DNA of 64,000 bases from Amycolatopsis sp. cg9. GTDB taxonomy: Bacteria > Actinomycetota > Actinomycetes > Mycobacteriales > Pseudonocardiaceae. The translations under genes and the position numbers were made by a program. Below are positions 33,613 to 45,597 of this stretch, piece after piece. The stretch lies in NCBI RefSeq assembly GCF_041346945.1, contig NZ_CP166850.1, forward strand, positions 1,054,001-1,118,000. The letters are read 5' to 3'. Each line of letters opens with the position of its first letter. The first letter of the stretch is position 1. The notes under the pieces are model-generated. The model ran no database searches. It was not told the origin of the DNA and saw only the letters and a list, made by a program, of their open reading frames with translations.

Positions 33613-34813
33613 AGCGCGCGACCGGCAACGTCGACAGGCCGCGCAGGGTGGTCGTCGGGTTCCACTCCGGGGGGCCCGCCAGTCGCAGGTCCGGGAGCCG
33701 CCGGGCCAGTTCGCGGAACACGATCCGGCCCTCCAGCCTCGCCAGCGGCGCGCCCAGGCAGAAATGGATGCCCTGGCCGAACGCCAGGTGGCGGGCCGCG
33801 GGCCGGGCCGGGTCGAACTCGTCCGGGTCCGGGCCCGCCGCCGGGTCGCGGTTGGCCGCGCCCAGTACGACGACCGCCTGGCTGCCCGCCGGGACCGGGA
33901 CCGCGCCGAGCGTGGTGTCGCGCAGCGCCGTGCGCGCGGTCAGCTGAACCGGCGAGTCGTAGCGCAGCACCTCCTCCACCACCCGGTCCGGGGCGTCCGC
34001 CACGGCCCGGAGGCCCGCCGGGTGGCGCAGCAGCGCCAGCACGCCGTTGCCGATCAGGTTCGTCGTCGTCTCGTGGCCCGCGATCAGCAGCAGCGTGAGC
34101 GTCACCAGCAGCTCGCCCTCGGTGAGCGCGTCCCCCGCGTCGGAGACCGCCACCAGCGCGGACAGCAGGTCCTCCCCCGGCTCGCTCCGGCGCCGGGCCG
34201 CCAGCTCGCGGAAGTAGCCGACGAACGACTGCCGCGCCTTCACCGCCGGTTCGACCGTCTCCGGGCGTTGCAGGAACGGCGGGTCCAGTGCGCGGGCCAT
34301 CGCGTGCGACCAGGCCGCGAACTGCTCGCGGTCGTCCAGGGGGACGCCCAGCAGTTCGGCGATCACCTCGACCGGCAACGGCTTCGCGAGCGACGTCATC
34401 AGGTCGAACTCGCCGCGGTCGCGGGCGAGCGACTCCGCCGTGAGCTCTTCGATCCGCGGCGCCAGCCGCTCCACCATCCGCGGGGTGAACGCCTTCGCCA
34501 CCAGGCGCCGCAGCCGCGTGTGGTCGGGCGGGTTCAGCGACAGGAACGCCCGGACCACGCGTCCCGACTCGTCGACCGGCTGGTCCGGAAGGCGGTCCGC
34601 CGGATCCAGGTACTCGGGTTCCGGGTGCCCGAACGCCGGGTCGCGCAGCACCTGCGTGGCTTCGGCGAGGCCGCTGACGGCGAACATCCCCGCGGCCAGT
34701 TCGGCGACCGGCCGGCGTTCGCGCCAACGCGCGTAGTGCGGGTACGGGTCGGGCCGGCGATCGGCCGCGAACAGTGCGAAGAACTCCTGCGGATCGGCTG
34801 CCACCTGCGTCAC
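33611..34813 (-). CDS. Cytochrome P450
   Basis: 400 residues from GTG 34813 (GGGGGA upstream); GTG 34804 and 34828 are also possible. Motifs: I-helix AGHETTTN, K-helix ExxR in [11 protein letters not shown], and the heme loop [17 protein letters not shown] with Cys352. The N-terminus has [15 protein letters not shown], typical of class I soluble bacterial P450s that need a separate ferredoxin and reductase. None are nearby, so it relies on distant redox partners. The substrate is unknown. It is absent from the mycobacterial version of this locus and looks inserted. Confidence 0.92.
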   Translation of the reverse strand: MTQVAADPQEFFALFAADRRPDPYPHYARWRERRPVAELAAGMFAVSGLAEATQVLRDPAFGHPEPEYLDPADRLPDQPVDESGRVVRAFLSLNPPDHTRLRRLVAKAFTPRMVERLAPRIEELTAESLARDRGEFDLMTSLAKPLPVEVIAELLGVPLDDREQFAAWSHAMARALDPPFLQRPETVEPAVKARQSFVGYFRELAARRRSEPGEDLLSALVAVSDAGDALTEGELLVTLTLLLIAGHETTTNLIGNGVLALLRHPAGLRAVADAPDRVVEEVLRYDSPVQLTARTALRDTTLGAVPVPAGSQAVVVLGAANRDPAAGPDPDEFDPARPAARHLAFGQGIHFCLGAPLARLEGRIVFRELARRLPDLRLAGPPEWNPTTTLRGLSTLPVAR

Positions 34814-34829
34814 GAATCCCCCGTTCACG

Positions 34830-34866
34830 ACACCGGGGCGCGTGGCTGAGCCACGCGCCCCGGTGT
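34830..34866. terminator. secA terminator
   Basis: ACACCGGGGCGCGTGGC (34830-34846), loop TGA, GCCACGCGCCCCGGTGT (34850-34866): an exact 17-bp stem 12 nt after the secA stop, also separating it from the P450 gene. Confidence 0.9.
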
Positions 34867-34877
34867 GCCTGCCCACG

Positions 34878-37760
<2,883 letters not shown>

Positions 37761-37913
37761 CCGGTCGACCTCACTAGCTGAATATGAGCACGCCCGGGCC
37801 GGTCCCGGGCAGGTTCTCCCGCGGTGGCGGCCGTGTTCGGCGCCACCTTCCCACCCCCATCGTAGGGAACGGTGGCCGTCGTGTGCACACGCCGTACGTC
37901 CTGACATGCGGAG

Positions 37914-37939
37914 GGCCCGCACGCGAGCGCGTGCGGGCC
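37914..37939. terminator. hpf terminator
   Basis: GGCCCGCACGCG (37914-37925), AG, CGCGTGCGGGCC (37928-37939): an exact 12-bp stem between the hpf stop (37967) and secA. Confidence 0.82.
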
Positions 37940-37966
37940 GTCCGCGAAGGCCTCCTTAGAGCCGGC

Positions 37967-38653
37967 TCAGCCGAGCCGGATCACGCCGTAGTCGAAGCCT
38001 TTCCGCCGGTAGACCACGCTGGGCCGGCCTGCTTCGGAGTCGTTGAAGAGGTAGAAGTCGTGGCCGACCAGCTCCATCTCGTAGAGAGCCTGGTCCACCG
38101 TCATGGGCTCCGCGGTGTGCTGCTTCTCGCGAACGACGCGACCGGGCTGGTGACCGAGGTCGTCGTCGGCCCAGCTCTGCTGCTGGGGCAGGTGTATCTC
38201 GTCGGCACTCGCGAAGCCGTTCGTCTGCGGCAGGGCTTCGGGTGCCTCCAACACCGCGGTACTCGCGGCGGGACTGGCTGCGGCCGGGGATCCACCACCG
38301 GGCAGCATCGAGGTCGCTTCGGCGACCGATTCCGGGCGGCTGCGCCCGTAGTGCACACGCCTCCGGTCGTGTGTCCTCCGCAGCCGGTTTTCCAGCTTGG
38401 TGACTGCGGAATCAAGCGCTGCGTAGAAGTCGGCGGCACACGCTTCTGCGCGCACGGCCGGGCCCCGCCCCTTTCCGGTGATCTCGACGCGCTGGCAGCT
38501 CTTGGCCTGGCGTCGGTTGGGTTCGTGGAACAGTTCCACGTCGTACCGGATGACTTTCCTGTCGTAGCGCTCGAGCCGGGCCAGCTTTTCGCTGACAAGC
38601 GCCCGATAGTGGTCGGGCACCTCCACGTTGCGGCCCTTAACGACGATGTCCAT
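37967..38653 (-). CDS. hpf: Long-form ribosome hibernation-promoting factor HPF
   Basis: 228 residues from ATG 38653, with GGGAGG 7 nt upstream. The N-terminal S30AE domain (about 1-100) starts MDIVVKGRNVEVPDHYRALVSEKLARLERYD. A low-complexity linker (about 110-165, Ala/Pro/Gln-rich) leads to the C-terminal dimerisation domain KQHTAEPMTVDQALYEMELVGHDFYLFNDSEAGRPSVVYRRKGFDYGVIRL. Long HPF joins two 70S particles into inactive 100S dimers in stationary phase. It is upstream of secA, as in mycobacteria (Rv3241c). Confidence 0.95.
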   Translation of the reverse strand: MDIVVKGRNVEVPDHYRALVSEKLARLERYDRKVIRYDVELFHEPNRRQAKSCQRVEITGKGRGPAVRAEACAADFYAALDSAVTKLENRLRRTHDRRRVHYGRSRPESVAEATSMLPGGGSPAAASPAASTAVLEAPEALPQTNGFASADEIHLPQQQSWADDDLGHQPGRVVREKQHTAEPMTVDQALYEMELVGHDFYLFNDSEAGRPSVVYRRKGFDYGVIRLG

Positions 38654-39361
38654 ACACGACCTCCCTCGCTTCGATGACTGCGAGCTGTTGTGTTTTCACA
38701 CGGCGCCGGTATTGCGGGGACGTGAGCCCGGATCGCGGGCTGAGAAGGAACTCGGGAACGGTTCACGACGTCTCGTGCCGGGGCCCGAGCGCGGACTCAG
38801 CGCACCTCCGGCGCCAGGGACATGGGCTCGTCACCTCCCTGCCTGCGGGGATTGCTGATAGCGGAGCACGTTAGCTTCCTCACGCCCGTTGCAACAGCCC
38901 CCGAGCCGGGGGATGTCGAGGAATGAGACTCCGTCACCCCGCGCAGTGATCGCGGGATGAACACCAGAAAACACCCGCTGGTCGGACGCAGTGCACGGAG
39001 CGTGCTTTCACACGGACGGCGCATCGCTTCCTCCAGGTGGACGCCGAGGGTGACGGCCTCGTCCGGCGCAGCCGCCACTCCGGTGGAGTGGTGTGGCGGC
39101 CGAGTGGTCGTGATCGACACCCTCATGCCCGGACAACGGGCGCCGGGGCGTTCGCGTTCCCGGGTGGCATCACTCGTGTAGGTGACGGGTGGGTTCACCC
39201 GGGTGCGGTGTTTCTTTTGGGGTGGTTCGGGGGTCGTTGTCGGCGGAACCGGTACCGCGTTGGATTTGATGGTGTGGACGTGCGGGGTTTGTGTCCGGCG
39301 GGATTCGGGTGTGCGTTTCCCGGGCCGCGGTGCCATGGTGGGGTCATGGACGACCGGCGGT
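38654..39361. other. 708-bp region without a supported gene (hpf/comF)
   Basis: The longest gap in the window. It contains the hpf promoter area, a TGTG-TTTT-CACA dyad near 38692-38703, and a CCCCCG-AGC-CGGGGG stem around 38901-38920. The segment 39180-39260 is visibly less GC-rich (TTTCTTTTGGGG and similar). Frames on either strand show no family pattern and no good ribosome site. An untranslated RNA or lost gene is possible. Confidence 0.4.
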
Positions 39362-40231
39362 TCACCCGGCTGAGAGCAGGGTCAGGACGGCGGAGACCGT
39401 GACCCCGGCCGCGGCCAGCGCGCTGGCGCAGGCTGCCGCGGTGGCCCCGGTCGTGACCACGTCGTCCAGCACCACGACGAGACAGCCCGGAGGCGGGCGG
39501 CCGGCCTCGCGGAACCGCAGGCGGCCGGCCAGGTTGGCGACCCGTTCCGCACGGCCCAGGCCGACGGCGTCGCGGGCGCTGCCGGCCAGTTCCAGTGCCG
39601 GGGCGACCGCCACTTCGACGCCGCTCGCGGCCAGGACCTTTGCGGCGGCGTTCGCGAGGCGCTCGATGTGCGGACCGCCGCGCACTCGGGATGCCGAGGG
39701 GCGGCTTGGCGCCGGAACCAGGCAGATCGACCGCGGCGGCGGTGCCGGGGAAGCAGTCGTGCCGACTTGGGTCTCGCGCTCGCGGGCAACCGAGGCGGCG
39801 GAACCTGCCTCGCGCACCTGCACCGGCGAGCCGACCCCAGACATGCGTGCCGGGGAGGCCACCGCACCGGCGAGATGGCCGGCCGGAGCGACCTCCCGCG
39901 CTCGGACGGCCGAGGCGGCTCCGGAGGCATCAGCCCGCTCACCGGAACCAACCCGACCCAGCGGCAGCTCCACCACCGCCTCCGCCAAAGCCCGCCCCAA
40001 CGACGGCGCCAGGTCCCGCCGCCCCCGCTCCTTGTAAGCGATCAGCAACCGCCGTCCCACGCCGTGGTAGCGGGCCAGTGCGAACACCCGGACCAACCCC
40101 GTCGTCGGCACCCGAAAAACCTCCCGGACCGAACCCCAGACCTCCCCGCACCGCGCGCAGCACGGCTCGCCGCGCGCCCCACAGGCGGCGCAGCGGCGGG
40201 GGATCACCAGATCGAGCAGCTTCTCCAGCAC
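39362..40231 (-). CDS. ComF-family phosphoribosyltransferase-like protein with an inserted low-complexity segment
   Basis: 289 residues from GTG 40231; an in-frame ATG at 40285 adds a non-family stretch. It begins LEKLLDLVIPRRCAACG with a four-Cys zinc site (CAACG, CCARC). The PRPP-binding loop LVVVLDDVVTTGATAAAC lies near the C-terminus. Between ALAEAVVELP and ICLVPAPSRP there is an Ala/Ser/Gly-rich insert of about 70 residues that ComF relatives lack. ComF proteins (Rv3242c) aid DNA uptake or a nucleotide function that is still unclear. It is upstream of hpf, as in mycobacteria. Confidence 0.85.
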   Translation of the reverse strand: MLEKLLDLVIPRRCAACGARGEPCCARCGEVWGSVREVFRVPTTGLVRVFALARYHGVGRRLLIAYKERGRRDLAPSLGRALAEAVVELPLGRVGSGERADASGAASAVRAREVAPAGHLAGAVASPARMSGVGSPVQVREAGSAASVARERETQVGTTASPAPPPRSICLVPAPSRPSASRVRGGPHIERLANAAAKVLAASGVEVAVAPALELAGSARDAVGLGRAERVANLAGRLRFREAGRPPPGCLVVVLDDVVTTGATAAACASALAAAGVTVSAVLTLLSAG

Positions 40232-40295
40232 ACGGACAGTCTCACGACCACCACCGACAGTTTCGAACACCCAGCCGCCACCCACACGAGTGAAA

Positions 40296-42068
40296 TCACC
40301 CCGGGTAGAACGGGTCCGCGTCCTTCATCGTGTGGGCCTGCGGCCGCCACACCTCGCCCAGCACCGAAGCCGTCCACAGGCCGCTGAGGTCGGCCACCAC
40401 GATCTGGCGGCCGGGGGCCGCCGTCACGCCGTGGACCGGGGGCGTCAGGTTGGAGCTGTTGAACGCGTCCATGCGCTGGCCGTCCACCGTCACGCGGACC
40501 ACCGGCTGGGAGGAGGACTTCGTCACCGCCACCAGGTTGTCCTGGGCGACCCAGTCGACGTCGACCACGTCTTCGAGGTCGTGGGGCTGGAGGTGGCGGG
40601 GCTCCCGCAGCGAAACCGAGTCGCCGACACCGACCACCGAGGCCACCCACAGCTGGCCCTTGATCACCGCGGCCACGCGGGCGCCGTCGCGGGAGAACCT
40701 GAGTTCCGAGATCTCGCCCTGCTGGTTCAGGTCCGTCGCGTTGACGCCCAGCGCCGTCCAGACGCCGTTCTGGTTGACCACCATCCGGCCCACCGACAGG
40801 CTGTCGACCACCGTCCACACCTCGCCGGTGCCGGGACGCCACGTCGGGCGGCTCAGTGTCGTGCCGCCGAGGGCCACCTGGGACAGCTCGCGTCCCAGGT
40901 CGCCGATCCGCAGGCGGACGCCGCCGCCGTCGCGCTCCACCACCGCCAGGCGCTTGCCGTCCAGGGACTGGGCCGCGCTCACCACGTCGTAGCCGCCGTT
41001 GCCGGCCGGGCCGGGGACCGGGGTGCCGTCACCGAGGGAGCGGACGCGGCCGCCGACCGTCATCAGGCCCTGGAGCTCCAGGTTCGGCGACAGCGTCGAG
41101 CCGTACGCCGGGAGGTCGTTCAGGCGCCAGTCCGGGTGGTTCGGCACCAGCGGGGCGCCGTCGGCGAGGATCCGGATCCGCGCCGACGTGACGTACTGGA
41201 GCGAAAGGACGATCTGCGCGGCGATCAGGTTCCGGGTGTCGTCGGACACCCCGGCCAGCCCGGTCAGCGGGACGACCAGCGTGCCGTCGTCGAGGCTCTT
41301 GACGTTCGTGTCGATCTCGACCGGCTCGCCGAGGAAGTTCTTCACCGCGCCGGCCAGGCTCGTCGACGGGCCGCCGACCAGCAGGTCCATCACCCGGCCC
41401 GGCAGCCCGGACTGCGGCTTCGCGACGACGTAGCGCCGGTCCGGGACGAAGGTGTTCGACGACTCCGAGTAGAAGCTCACCGGGACCGGCGTGTAGTTCT
41501 CGCTGAAGTCGGACTCGGTCGCGTACAGGTCGGCGGGCGGGTCGACGATCCGCCACTGGCCGGTCGGCTGCTTGCGCACCTTGACCTGCAGCAACGCCGG
41601 GCTGAAGTCCGGCACGAACGCGTTGTTCTGGTCCAGCGTGCCGATGTCGCTCCCGCGCACGTTGACGACCTGGGTGTTCGGGTCGGGCTGCGGGTTCGTG
41701 TCGTAGACCGTGCCGAAGGTGTTCTGGATGATCGTCAGGCTGCGGCTCGGCCGCCAGCTCGCCCGGCCGGCGTCGTCCAGGTAGGCGCGCGCGGCCGCGT
41801 TGTTCTGGCCCGGCTTGAGCGTCGCGCGGACGAACTCCCGGACCAGCGTCAGCGGGTCGAGGTCCGGCCGCGGCTCGGCCACCACGTCACCCGAGCCCTG
41901 GCCCTGGCGTTCACCGGGGACGACCACGGGCTGCGATTCCAGCGGCACGTTGGCGCAGCCGGCGAGCACCACGAAACACAGCAAGGACACCAGAAGCCGC
42001 GCCAACCGGGGCTTCGCCCCGAGCCGGGGGCTTCGCCACCCGGCCCCCCGGAAAGATTGTGGTGTCAC
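40296..42068 (-). CDS. lpqB: LpqB, lipoprotein partner of MtrAB
   Basis: 590 residues from GTG 42068, overlapping the mtrB stop as GTGA. The lipobox Cys is residue 38 (VVLAGCANVP). A GerMN-type domain (about 190-320, including VMDLLVGGPSTSLAGAVKNFL) precedes a beta-propeller LpqB domain (GGYDVVSAAQSLDGKRLAVVERDGGGVRLRIG and further strands). LpqB sits on the outer membrane face and modulates MtrB phosphorylation and cell-wall hydrolase expression. It is the last gene of the mtrA-mtrB-lpqB operon, in the same order as in mycobacteria. Confidence 0.95.
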   Translation of the reverse strand: MTPQSFRGAGWRSPRLGAKPRLARLLVSLLCFVVLAGCANVPLESQPVVVPGERQGQGSGDVVAEPRPDLDPLTLVREFVRATLKPGQNNAAARAYLDDAGRASWRPSRSLTIIQNTFGTVYDTNPQPDPNTQVVNVRGSDIGTLDQNNAFVPDFSPALLQVKVRKQPTGQWRIVDPPADLYATESDFSENYTPVPVSFYSESSNTFVPDRRYVVAKPQSGLPGRVMDLLVGGPSTSLAGAVKNFLGEPVEIDTNVKSLDDGTLVVPLTGLAGVSDDTRNLIAAQIVLSLQYVTSARIRILADGAPLVPNHPDWRLNDLPAYGSTLSPNLELQGLMTVGGRVRSLGDGTPVPGPAGNGGYDVVSAAQSLDGKRLAVVERDGGGVRLRIGDLGRELSQVALGGTTLSRPTWRPGTGEVWTVVDSLSVGRMVVNQNGVWTALGVNATDLNQQGEISELRFSRDGARVAAVIKGQLWVASVVGVGDSVSLREPRHLQPHDLEDVVDVDWVAQDNLVAVTKSSSQPVVRVTVDGQRMDAFNSSNLTPPVHGVTAAPGRQIVVADLSGLWTASVLGEVWRPQAHTMKDADPFYPG

Positions 42069-43789
42069 TGACCGATTCCCTCACGTTCCGCGAAGATCGC
42101 TTCCGGCGCCGGCGTGACGTCGATGATCCCGAGCGGCACCTCGGCCGGGACGTGGTCCGGCGGCGGCAGCGTCAGCGGCGGGTCGCCGGCCGGCACGTCC
42201 TGGCGGCGCGGGAGCACCAGCCGGAAGCAGGCGCCGTAGCCGGATTCGCCCCACGCGTCGAGCTCGCCGCCGTGCAGGCGCGCGTCCTCCTGGCTGATCG
42301 CCAGGCCGAGCCCGGTGCCGCCGGTGCGCCGGTTGCGCGACGGGTCGGCGCGCCAGAACCGGTTGAACACCAGGTCCGCTTCGCCGGGCCGCAGGCCGAC
42401 GCCGTGGTCCCGGACCGTGATGGCGACCGCCGTCTCGTTCGCCCCGACGCGGAGCACCACCGGCCGGCCTTCGCTGTGGTCGACGGCGTTCGCGAGCAGG
42501 TTGCGCAGGATCCGCTCGACGCGCCGGGCGTCGACCTCCGCGATCACCTCGTCGTCGGGCAGCACCAGCTCGACCGAGCTGCCCGCGTTGCCGGCGATCA
42601 CCCGCACCTGCTCGACCGCGCGGGTCGCGATCGGGCGGACGTCGATGAACTCCGCGGCCAGCTCCTCGACGCCGGCGTCCAGCCTGCTGATTTCCAGCAG
42701 GTCGCCGAGCAGCGCTTCGAACCGGTCGAGCTCGTCGACCAGCAGCTCGGTCGACCGGGCCAGCCCGGCCGGGAACTGCTCGCGGGACGCGTGCAGCACG
42801 TCCGCGGCCATCCGGACGGTGGTCAGCGGCGTGCGCAGCTCGTGCGAGACGTCGGAGGTGAACCGGCGCTGCAGCCCGCCGAACTCCTCGAGCTGGCGGA
42901 TCTGGCGCTGGATGCTGGCGGCCATCCCGTTGTAGGACACGGCGAGCTTCGCCAGGTCGTCCTCACCGAGCACGGCGAGCCGCTGGTCGAGGTCACCGCC
43001 CGCGAACTGCTCGGCCGCCGCGGCGGCCTGGCGGACCGGGCGCACCACCTGCCGGGTCACCAGGTTCGTGATGCCCGCCAGCAGGAGCAGCAGCACGAGC
43101 CCACCGACCAGCAGCGTGTTCTGCACGGTCGCGACGGTGTTCTGCTCGGTCGTCAGCGGGAAGAGCAAGTACAGCTGCAGCGGGCTCGCGACGGTGTTCA
43201 GCGGGATGCCGACGATCAGGTACGTCGTGCGCCCGCCCATCGTGTCCGGGACGGTGTGCTCGAGCCAGCTCATCTGGTCGGCCTCGACGAACTGGCGCAG
43301 CCGCGGCGGCACGTTCTCGTACGGGCCCGCGGACGCCGGCTCGTCACCGGACTGGTCGTGGCCGCCGCTGGCGAGCACCGGGACGAACGTGCCGGCCGCC
43401 GACCCGGCAGCGTCCTGGCTGGTCGGTGTGATCGCGATCTTCTTCAGCGCGTTCTCGAGCCGGTTGGTCGTCGCGTCGCGCCCCTCGCCGCCGAGGCCGA
43501 CCAGTTCGCCGGCCGCCGTCTCGGCCGCGGCGCGGGTCTGCGCGATCGCCGCGTCCCGCTTGGTGTCCAGCAGCCGCTCGGTGATCTGGTTCTGCAGGAC
43601 CATGCCCAGCACGAAGACCACGGCGGAGGACAGCGCGAGGGTCGACACGGTGACCCGGAACTGCAGCGAGTGCTTCCACAGCTCGTTGAACGCGATCGCG
43701 CGACGGCGCGCGAAAACGACGACACGCCGCATCAGGCGTGCCGTCGAACGCGCGAACGCGGGGAGCCGTCTGCCGGTCGCGAGGGTCAT
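42065..43789 (-). CDS. mtrB: Sensor histidine kinase MtrB
   Basis: 574 residues from ATG 43789. Transmembrane segments are at about 45-65 (VTVSTLALSSAVVFVLGMVL) and 230-250 (NTLLVGGLVLLLLLAGI), with an extracellular sensor between. A HAMP domain, a HisKA helix with RRFTSDVSHELRTPL and an ATPase domain (RNLLANAVDHSEG, DHGVGLRPGE, GGTGLGLAI) follow. The C-terminus carries a long Pro-rich tail. MtrB senses envelope status and phosphorylates MtrA. The gap to mtrA is 7 nt. Confidence 0.96.
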   Translation of the reverse strand: MTLATGRRLPAFARSTARLMRRVVVFARRRAIAFNELWKHSLQFRVTVSTLALSSAVVFVLGMVLQNQITERLLDTKRDAAIAQTRAAAETAAGELVGLGGEGRDATTNRLENALKKIAITPTSQDAAGSAAGTFVPVLASGGHDQSGDEPASAGPYENVPPRLRQFVEADQMSWLEHTVPDTMGGRTTYLIVGIPLNTVASPLQLYLLFPLTTEQNTVATVQNTLLVGGLVLLLLLAGITNLVTRQVVRPVRQAAAAAEQFAGGDLDQRLAVLGEDDLAKLAVSYNGMAASIQRQIRQLEEFGGLQRRFTSDVSHELRTPLTTVRMAADVLHASREQFPAGLARSTELLVDELDRFEALLGDLLEISRLDAGVEELAAEFIDVRPIATRAVEQVRVIAGNAGSSVELVLPDDEVIAEVDARRVERILRNLLANAVDHSEGRPVVLRVGANETAVAITVRDHGVGLRPGEADLVFNRFWRADPSRNRRTGGTGLGLAISQEDARLHGGELDAWGESGYGACFRLVLPRRQDVPAGDPPLTLPPPDHVPAEVPLGIIDVTPAPEAIFAEREGIGQ

Positions 43790-43796
43790 CGACGCA

Positions 43797-44480
43797 TCAC
43801 GGCGGGCCGGCCTTGTACCCGACGCCGCGAACGGTCAACACCACCTCGGGGTGTTCCGGGTCCTTCTCCACCTTGGAACGCAGCCGCTGGACGTGCACGT
43901 TGACCAGCCGGGTGTCGGCCGCGTGCCGGTAGCCCCAGACCTGCTCCAGCAGCACCTCGCGGGTGAACACCTGGCGCGGCTTGCGGGCCAGCGCGACCAG
44001 CAGGTCGAACTCCAGCGGGGTCAGCGGGATGGCCTTGCCCTCGCGGGTGACCTCGTGCCCCGGCACGTCGATCGCCAGGTCCCCGATGGTCAGCGACTCC
44101 GCGGGCTCGGCCTCGGTGCGGCGCATCCGGGCCCGCACCCGCGCGACCAGCTCCTTCGGCTTGAACGGCTTGACGACGTAGTCGTCCGCGCCGGACTCCA
44201 GGCCGAGGACGATGTCGACGGTGTCGCTCTTGGCGGTGAGCATGACGATCGGCACCCCGGACTCGGCGCGGATCGCCTTGCAGACGTCGATCCCGTTCAT
44301 CCCGGGCAGCATCAGGTCGAGCAGGACGAGGTCGGGTTTCAGCTCCCGCAGCGCGGGCAGCGCGCGGGAACCGTCGGCGACCACGGCCGTGTCGAACCCC
44401 TCCCCACGGAGCACGATGGTGAGCATCTCCGCGAGGGCGGGGTCGTCGTCGACCACGAGAACACGTGCCTTCATGTCCAC
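43797..44480 (-). CDS. mtrA: Response regulator MtrA
   Basis: 227 residues from ATG 44480; ATG 44474 is also in frame. The receiver domain has the acidic pocket VVDDDPAL, phospho-acceptor D55 (LVLLDLMLPGMNG), switch Thr in MLTAKSD and Lys in VVKPFKPKE. The winged-helix domain ends RLVNVHVQRLRSKVEKDPEHPEVVLTVRGVGYK. Close to M. tuberculosis MtrA, which controls dnaA, ripA, rpf and division genes. It is first in the mtrAB-lpqB operon. tmk, upstream in mycobacteria, has been moved away by a four-gene insertion here. Confidence 0.97.
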   Translation of the reverse strand: MDMKARVLVVDDDPALAEMLTIVLRGEGFDTAVVADGSRALPALRELKPDLVLLDLMLPGMNGIDVCKAIRAESGVPIVMLTAKSDTVDIVLGLESGADDYVVKPFKPKELVARVRARMRRTEAEPAESLTIGDLAIDVPGHEVTREGKAIPLTPLEFDLLVALARKPRQVFTREVLLEQVWGYRHAADTRLVNVHVQRLRSKVEKDPEHPEVVLTVRGVGYKAGPP

Positions 44481-44595
44481 ATATTCGCACTAGTTCCGGC
44501 GGCCGGACGCGCGACCCGCGTGTTTGACCACCAGAAAGATCAAGATCGCGGCCCGTCCCTGCTCCATCCGGGTGCCGGTACCGGCGGCTTTGGAC

Positions 44596-44640
44596 GGTCC
44601 GTGGAGGCCGCGCGGGTTTCCGGCGCGGCCTCCACGGACC
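44596..44640. other. Perfect 18-bp stem-loop in a divergent promoter region
   Basis: GGTCCGTGGAGGCCGCGC (44596-44613), a 9-nt loop, GCGCGGCCTCCACGGACC (44623-44640). It looks like a terminator but stands upstream of both neighbours. It may mark the end of a lost gene or encode a structured RNA. Confidence 0.6.
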
Positions 44641-44693
44641 TGAGAGGCGAGTTCAGGGAAACGGCTGGCCGGATGTCGCGGCAGTGCGTGAAA

Positions 44694-44810
44694 GTTGCGC
44701 AGTGCGCGCCTGGCGTGCCTCCGGCGCAACAATCGGGCCTCACGGCCGCGTCCGTCAAGAGATTCGCCCACTCAGCCGATGGGAAACGCACGAAACGGAT
44801 AGTGTTGCGC
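44694..44810. promoter_or_regulatory. Putative IclR-type binding sites
   Basis: GTTGCGC at 44694-44700 and its inverse GCGCAAC at 44724-44730 form a spaced dyad; a further GTTGCGC at 44804-44810 covers the predicted start of transcription of the iclR gene. Repeated half-sites here fit autoregulation by the encoded IclR protein. Confidence 0.4.
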
Positions 44811-44811
44811 T

Positions 44812-45597
44812 ATGCGGAACCAGGACTCGGGCAACGCAACTCAGAGCCAGGTGCAGTCGGTCGACCGGGCGATCAGCGTGCTGGAGCTGCTCGCCCGCCA
44901 CGGCGAAACCGGCATCACCGAGATCGCGGGCGAGCTGGGCGTCCACAAGTCGACGGCGTCGCGGCTGCTCAGCGTCCTGGAATCCAGAGGGCTCGTCGAA
45001 CAGCTCGGGGAACGCGGGAAGTACGCGATCGGCTTCGGCGTCGTCCGGCTCGCCGGCGCCGCGACGGGCCGCATGGACTTGGCGAAGCTCGGCCGCGCGA
45101 GCTGCCTGACGCTCGCCGAGGAACTGGGCGAGACGGTGAACATCGCCATCGCGGACGACGGCGTCGCCATCAACATCAGCCAGGCCCGCGGTTCGGCCGC
45201 GATCACCACGCAGAACTGGACCGGCCAGCGCACGCCGCTGCACGCGACGTCCAGCGGCAAGGTCCTGCTGGCGTACATGGGCGAAGCCGAGCGCAAGCGG
45301 GTGCTGAAGCGGAAGCTGGAGCAGTACACGCCGCGCACGACGGTCGAGCCGGAAGAGCTGCTGTCCGAATTGGAGCGAGTGCTCGAAGACGGCTACGCGG
45401 CTTGCTACGAGGAGCTGGAACTCGGCATGCACGCGGTCGCCGTGCCGATCCACGGCCCCGGCGGGGACGTCGTCGCCGCGATGAGCGCTTCCGGTCCGGC
45501 GTACCGGCTTTCGAAGCAGCGGGTCAAGCAGGTCGTGCGCCCGATGACCGACGCGGCGGACGAACTTTCCGCGCAGCTCGGGTACTTCCGGGACTAG
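44812..45597 (+). CDS. IclR family transcriptional regulator (GylR-like)
   Basis: 261 residues from ATG 44812. The winged helix is SVDRAISVLELLARHGETGITEIAGELGVHKSTASRLLSVLESRGLVEQ. The ligand domain shows NIAIADDGVAINISQARG, RTPLHATSSGKVLLAYM and AVAVPIHGPGGDVVAAMSASGPAYRL, with the Thr/Ser-Gly-Lys core typical of the family. It resembles GylR and other regulators of glycerol-type pathways, but no glycerol genes are next to it. A TAGTGT hexamer 6 nt upstream suggests a leaderless transcript. It converges on the WYL regulator with a 4-bp overlap. Confidence 0.9.
   Translation: MRNQDSGNATQSQVQSVDRAISVLELLARHGETGITEIAGELGVHKSTASRLLSVLESRGLVEQLGERGKYAIGFGVVRLAGAATGRMDLAKLGRASCLTLAEELGETVNIAIADDGVAINISQARGSAAITTQNWTGQRTPLHATSSGKVLLAYMGEAERKRVLKRKLEQYTPRTTVEPEELLSELERVLEDGYAACYEELELGMHAVAVPIHGPGGDVVAAMSASGPAYRLSKQRVKQVVRPMTDAADELSAQLGYFRD

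Larger units (their letters stand above)
44481..44811. other. Divergent intergenic region, mtrA / iclR
   Basis: 331 bp holding the mtrA promoter, a striking hairpin at 44596-44640 and three GTTGCGC/GCGCAAC elements (44694-44700, 44724-44730, 44804-44810), the last next to a TAGTGT (44800-44805) 6 nt before the iclR ATG. Confidence 0.5.

Noticed and set aside
38797..39336. Possible 179-codon minus-strand gene in the hpf/comF gap
   Set aside because: No ribosome site, no signal or domain, and irregular composition; kept only as an unexplained gap.
39037..39402. Possible 121-codon plus-strand gene before comF
   Set aside because: Gly/Arg-rich, overlaps the comF 3' end, no start context or similarity.
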